Shown in pieces: positions 5,833-8,574 of a stretch of 8,574 nt of DNA (its first letter is position 1; each line of letters starts with the position of its first letter). The position numbers and the translations under genes are program-made. Where the stretch lies: NCBI GenBank assembly GCA_016200155.1, contig JACQFG010000136.1, forward strand, positions 1-8,574, given 5' to 3'. The notes beneath the pieces were generated by a model. That model was not told the origin of the DNA, did not search any database, and saw only the letters and a program-made list of their open reading frames with translations. The DNA is from Planctomycetota bacterium (GTDB lineage Bacteria; Planctomycetota; Planctomycetia; Gemmatales; Gemmataceae).

Positions 5833-6552
5833 TCACCCATCAATCAGGTACCGACCCAAACGAGGCTGCCCCCTCGTTTCCGCGACCTCCCGATAAGTAT
5901 TCAATATTGTTCCGATGAAGCTGATCACCTCGGCGAATTCGTAATCAACCGGCCACGTTCGCCAAGCATCCAGCGACCAAAACCAGTAGTTTCTCCCTGC
6001 AACGCAAATTCCGCGAATTGCGGGCTCACCAGCTTCTCGTAGCCCGTCATACCTCTCTATTTCGGAATCGTTGTGACCTGTGAGATCGGAAGCCAATGCG
6101 AACACCACGGGTACTGCTTTTTTAATGAAGTGGTTAATCGGACGCGCATTCAAATCATGTTGGCCCGCGGAATACTCAAGTTGTTCAAGTTTCCTTGCCG
6201 CCGAATCGGAATCTCGAAGTTCTTGTGAAGTTAGTTTGCTTTTCACCTCAATCGCATAAAGCACCGCCTCTACGGGAAAAATGCCGGCGGCTTCTTGGAA
6301 GACGATCGGCGGAAGAATGCTTCTATCGTAAAGAACGATATCCGTTTGTTTCGAAGTTTGGTTTGTATGGGAAATAATCTCCCCTGATCCGACCCCAACG
6401 TCTGCGGGGAGTAGGGGGCGAAACAAATCTCGGATCAGGATCTCACGAATCTCACCACGCAAGCCTGAATGGGATACCCCTCGGGCCGCTTTCGCCGCGC
6501 CCACTGCAGCTTGAACGCGTGCAAGAATGAAATCACGATATGCTTGGTGCAT
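5833..6552 (-). CDS. DUF6602-like protein with PD-(D/E)XK nuclease features
   Basis: A 239-residue protein whose first 110 residues show the layout of a restriction-like PD-(D/E)XK fold. An early helix carries GLRGEIREIL (30-39, E34), followed by LLPADVGVGSGEI (47-59), SKQTDIVLYD (67-76, Asp71 as the metal ligand, Gln69) and YAIEVKSKL (99-107, the E102-x-K104 pair). This pattern fits DUF6602-type proteins, which I know only as predicted nucleases of unknown role, sometimes found in defence regions. The remaining 130 residues hold aromatic-rich segments (YWFWSLDAWRTWP, about 198-210). The gene is visibly richer in A/T than its neighbours, suggesting transfer. It lies downstream of mqnE on the same strand after a 69-base gap. 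The start has only a weak upstream GTGAG, so it is less certain than others here. Confidence 0.78.
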   Translation of the reverse strand: MHQAYRDFILARVQAAVGAAKAARGVSHSGLRGEIREILIRDLFRPLLPADVGVGSGEIISHTNQTSKQTDIVLYDRSILPPIVFQEAAGIFPVEAVLYAIEVKSKLTSQELRDSDSAARKLEQLEYSAGQHDLNARPINHFIKKAVPVVFALASDLTGHNDSEIERYDGLREAGEPAIRGICVAGRNYWFWSLDAWRTWPVDYEFAEVISFIGTILNTYREVAETRGQPRLGRYLIDG

Positions 6553-6621
6553 ACACGACTCACGTTAGATAAAGCTACGCCTCAATATGTCTTTTTCGCG
6601 CTTGCGACTCACCCAACAAGC

Positions 6622-7755
6622 TCACACCGCCACCACCGGCAACGCCAGCGCCCGCCCCGTCTGCCACTCGCCGCGCTCGCGGATCACCTCGTGATACAGC
6701 GTATCGCGTTCCACCGGCGCCCGCCCCGCCTCCTCGATCAACCTACGCAACTGGGCGACCGTCAGCTCTTGCGGGCTGTCGCTGCCGGCGTCGTGGTAGA
6801 TCTTTTCGTGGACGACCGTGCCGTCGATGTCGTCGGCGCCGTAGCTCAGGGCGAGCTGGGCCGTCGGGATGCCGAGCATGATCCAGTAGGCCTTGATGTG
6901 TTGGAAGTTGTCGAGCATGAGTCGGCTGATGGCGATCATGCGCAGGTCCATGATCGCGCTCGCCTTTTGAATCTTGCGATCGATGCCTAGCTTGGTGTTG
7001 TCGGGATGGAACGCGAGCGGGATGAGCGTTTGGAAGCCGCCGGTCTCGTCTTGCAGCTCGCGCAGCTTGCACAGGTGATCGATGCGGTGCAACGGCTTCT
7101 CGATGTGGCCGTACAGCATCGTGGCGTTGGAGCGCAGGCCGAGCTGGTGGGCCTCGCGATGGATGCGCAGCCAGGCGTCGGTGTCGGCCTTGTGCTCGCA
7201 GATGATGTCGCGGACTTCGGGATGAAAGATCTCCGCCCCGCCGCCGGGCAAGCTGCCGAGCCCCGCGTCCTTGAACTCAGCGAGGATGTCCTTCGTCGGC
7301 CGCCCGGTCAGTCGTGAAAACCAGTCCCACTCGACTGCGGTGTAGGCCTTGAGGTGAAGCCGCGGATAGTGTTGATGGACGATACGGACGACGTTGAGAT
7401 ACCATTCGTACGGCAACTGATGATGCAGTCCCCCGACGATGTGCAGCTCCGTTGCGCCGCGATTTTGCGCCTCCTCGGCCCGGTGCAGGATCTGCTCGTC
7501 GGGCATCACATAGCCCTTCTCGCTCTTGAGGTCGGCCCGGAACGCGCAGAAGACACAGCGATAGACGCAGACGTTGGTCGCGTTGAGATGCGTGTTGACG
7601 TTGTAATAGGCAACGTTGCCATTCTTGCGTTCGCGCACGGTGTTCGCGAGTTCGCCGAGCGTGAAGAGATCGACGTCGTTTTCGAGAAACAGGCCGTCGT
7701 CGAAGGAGAGCCGTCGGCTGGCTTCGACTTTGGCGCGGATGTCGTGGAGGGTCAT
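6622..7755 (-). CDS. mqnE: Aminodeoxyfutalosine synthase MqnE (radical SAM)
   Basis: A 377-residue radical SAM enzyme that couples 3-[(1-carboxyvinyl)oxy]benzoate with S-adenosylmethionine to give aminodeoxyfutalosine, an early step in the futalosine route to menaquinone. The iron-sulfur motif C63-x3-C67-x2-C70 lies in NATNVCVYRCVFCAF. HIVGGLHHQLPYEWYL (105-120) distinguishes MqnE (GGLH) from MqnC, whose equivalent segment reads GG-V/N-P. KAYTAVEWDW (136-145), SLPGGGAEIF (168-177) and FQTLIPLAFHPDNTKLG (241-257) also fit. The frame extends upstream to a TTG in an inverted repeat, but the ATG at 7753-7755 is chosen because MTLHDIRAKVEASRRLS matches the family N-terminus and GAGG lies 8 bases upstream. 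Its usual partners mqnA, mqnC and mqnD are not in the window. Confidence 0.94.
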   Translation of the reverse strand: MTLHDIRAKVEASRRLSFDDGLFLENDVDLFTLGELANTVRERKNGNVAYYNVNTHLNATNVCVYRCVFCAFRADLKSEKGYVMPDEQILHRAEEAQNRGATELHIVGGLHHQLPYEWYLNVVRIVHQHYPRLHLKAYTAVEWDWFSRLTGRPTKDILAEFKDAGLGSLPGGGAEIFHPEVRDIICEHKADTDAWLRIHREAHQLGLRSNATMLYGHIEKPLHRIDHLCKLRELQDETGGFQTLIPLAFHPDNTKLGIDRKIQKASAIMDLRMIAISRLMLDNFQHIKAYWIMLGIPTAQLALSYGADDIDGTVVHEKIYHDAGSDSPQELTVAQLRRLIEEAGRAPVERDTLYHEVIRERGEWQTGRALALPVVAV

Positions 7756-7821
7756 CGTTTGCCTCGGAATGCGTGCGTAATACTCACCATTGTACAAACC
7801 GTCCGCATCCGAGAAACTAAA

Positions 7822-7882
7822 CACAAAATCATGCAGCAAAAAATCATCTTTCAATGATGATTTTGTGCTGCATGATTTTGTG
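7822..7882. repeat. Long inverted repeat (27-base arms, 7-base loop) after the cupin gene; possible terminator
   Basis: Arms at 7822-7848 and 7856-7882 are complementary over 27 bases with a single mismatch, around the loop TTTCAAT. Each arm itself contains a duplicated 10-base block: ACAAAATCAT occurs twice, around GCAGC, in the consensus arm. The sequence is strikingly A/T-rich for this window. It begins four bases after the cupin stop codon on the minus strand, so a transcript of that gene would end in a long hairpin. A strong T-run is missing, so termination is possible but not certain. Confidence 0.88.
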
Positions 7883-7886
7883 GTTC

Positions 7887-8378
7887 TTACTTGCCCTTGC
7901 TGCGCGGGTCGTCGGTCGGATCGATGTAGGTGATGTCGAACGGGCCGACGCCATGCACTTGAATGATGGTTTCGCCCTTGGCGGCGGCGAAGTGGCGCAT
8001 GTCCTTGGGCATGCGCATGAAGGCGCCGGCCGGCATGGCTTCCATCTTGTCGGCAGCGAATTTGTCGCCGCGGCCGATCATGAAGGTGCCCTTGAGGACG
8101 GTGACGTTTTCATCGCTGGGATGAAAGTGCGCGGGAACCTTGTAGCCGTCGGGGAGCTTGGCGCGGATGACGAACGGCATTCCTTTCTTGCTCGGATCGC
8201 CCGCGAGGACCGCCATCTGGGCGCCCGCAGGCAAGGCCGCCGGCGCAGGGCCCCATTTGATCTTGTCCGGCTGAACCATCACGTGGTCCTTGTCGTCGGC
8301 GTGGCCGCCCGTTTCCCGGGTGATTCCTGGGCCCATCGTCGCCGCGCACAATGCCGCAATGAGCAGATACCTTGTCAT
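7887..8378 (-). CDS. Exported cupin-domain protein (ChrR-like)
   Basis: A 163-residue protein. Residues 1-18 form a plausible signal peptide (positive Arg3, then hydrophobic LLIAALCAATMG), so export to the periplasm is likely. The cupin barrel spans about 45-150. Motif 1 is PDGYKVPAHFHPSDENVTVLKG (76-97), with metal ligands H84, H86 and E90, and motif 2 has MPKDMRHFA (123-131), with H129 as the fourth ligand. All four usual metal ligands are present, so a bound metal is expected. The reaction is unknown: cupins include dioxygenases, isomerases, anti-sigma factor sensors and binding proteins. The start is strongly supported by GGAGG 5 bases upstream of the ATG at 8376-8378. The stop is followed directly by a long inverted repeat. 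Upstream lies a 167-base divergent gap. Confidence 0.9.
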   Translation of the reverse strand: MTRYLLIAALCAATMGPGITRETGGHADDKDHVMVQPDKIKWGPAPAALPAGAQMAVLAGDPSKKGMPFVIRAKLPDGYKVPAHFHPSDENVTVLKGTFMIGRGDKFAADKMEAMPAGAFMRMPKDMRHFAAAKGETIIQVHGVGPFDITYIDPTDDPRSKGK

Positions 8379-8435
8379 GGCTGCCTCCTTGAAAAAGAAG
8401 AGAAGACGGTCGGTCTTGGGCGAGCGCCTTAGAAT

Positions 8436-8461
8436 GGCTCGAAGCGTTGGCTCGGAGCGTT
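8436..8461. repeat. 13-base tandem repeat in the divergent gap
   Basis: GGCTCGAAGCGTT (8436-8448) is followed directly by GGCTCGGAGCGTT (8449-8461), with one base different. It lies about 58 bases upstream of the cupin start and 85 bases upstream of the next plus-strand gene, so it could be a pair of operator half-sites or chance slippage. Confidence 0.6.
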
Positions 8462-8494
8462 TCCGCTCAAGCCGCTTCTTTCTCCTTATGCATC

Positions 8495-8530
8495 CGATGG
8501 CTCAAAGGAAAGGGAGCCTTTGGCCCATCG
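8495..8530. repeat. Stem-loop upstream of the right-edge gene
   Basis: CGATGG-CT-CAAAGG (8495-8508) pairs with CCTTTG-GC-CCATCG (8517-8530): two 6-base stems separated by a two-base internal loop, with an 8-base A/G-rich terminal loop. It ends 6 bases before the GGAG of the next gene, so in that transcript it would sit in the 5' leader. It could control translation or transcription, or be the end of an earlier plus-strand transcript; none of this is shown. Confidence 0.55.
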
Positions 8531-8545
8531 AATAACGGAGTGACC

Positions 8546-8574
8546 ATGATTCGTCCGAATACCCTTGCTGCATT
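8546..8574 (+). CDS. Start of a plus-strand gene (partial, runs off right edge)
   Basis: ATG at 8546-8548 follows GGAG by 5 bases, and the frame stays open to the edge, reading MIRPNTLAA. Only nine codons are visible, so no family can be named. The strong ribosome binding site and the 167-base divergent gap in front of it support a real start. The gap (8379-8545) otherwise holds the tandem repeat and stem-loop listed separately. Confidence 0.45.

Noticed and set aside
6556..6612. 8-base direct repeats CGACTCAC at 6556-6563 and 6605-6612, as possible target-site duplication
   Set aside because: They bracket only 41 bases of the gap between mqnE and the DUF6602-like gene, with no element between them and no matching copy at the other end of that gene.
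7756..7854. A 33-residue N-terminal extension of MqnE starting at TTG 7852-7854
   Set aside because: The start would lie in the loop and arm of the long inverted repeat, lacks family similarity, and the ATG at 7755 has a ribosome binding site and matches the family N-terminus.
7854..8432. A 192-codon plus-strand open frame opposite the cupin gene
   Set aside because: It is antisense to a gene with a signal peptide, all four cupin metal ligands and a strong ribosome binding site; its hydrophobic start is simply translation of the inverted repeat arm.

Overview
The window looks like a piece of a bacterial chromosome, most likely a planctomycete (Pirellulales-like). This is an inference from three things: a GC-rich core gene set, a futalosine-pathway menaquinone gene (mqnE), and small paired hypothetical genes (a short 'SILARIIQPERG' protein plus HNH nuclease; a short protein plus clan AA aspartic protease) that I recall as common in that phylum. 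No rRNA, tRNA, CRISPR array or transposase gene is visible. No gene-free stretch exceeds about 170 bases.

Layout. Positions 1-658 (minus strand) hold a small protein, then an HNH endonuclease with an unusual C-terminus, then possibly the start of a third gene running off the left edge. Positions 763-3181 (minus) hold a likely operon: a DedA-family membrane protein, a UbiX-type flavin prenyltransferase overlapping it by 14 bases, and a purine nucleoside phosphorylase (PNP). A 75-base element that folds into a compact three-way junction separates ubiX from the PNP gene. Positions 3293-5141 hold a TIM-barrel sugar epimerase/isomerase (plus) facing a Gfo/Idh/MocA oxidoreductase (minus). Their stop codons are separated only by a 42-base palindrome. 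Positions 5230-5822 (plus) hold a translationally coupled small protein and clan AA aspartic protease. Positions 5833-6552 (minus) hold a DUF6602-like protein with PD-(D/E)XK nuclease features. Positions 6622-7755 (minus) hold mqnE and 7887-8378 (minus) an exported cupin. A partial plus-strand gene begins at 8546.

How the genes relate. UbiX supplies prenylated FMN to UbiD-type decarboxylases, and MqnE makes aminodeoxyfutalosine. Both could therefore serve menaquinone synthesis by the futalosine route, although they are about 4.3 kb apart and not in one operon. The epimerase/oxidoreductase pair suggests sugar or polyol metabolism. The two small-protein/enzyme pairs and the DUF6602-like nuclease look like accessory cargo between housekeeping genes.

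The most striking non-coding signal is a pair of near-identical palindromes with the same 16-base arm. One copy lies in frame inside the PNP gene and adds about 13 residues; the other sits exactly between two convergent genes. Together with the three-way-junction element (1619-1693) and a 27-base-arm inverted repeat (7822-7882), they suggest a genome carrying several families of small palindromic repeats.
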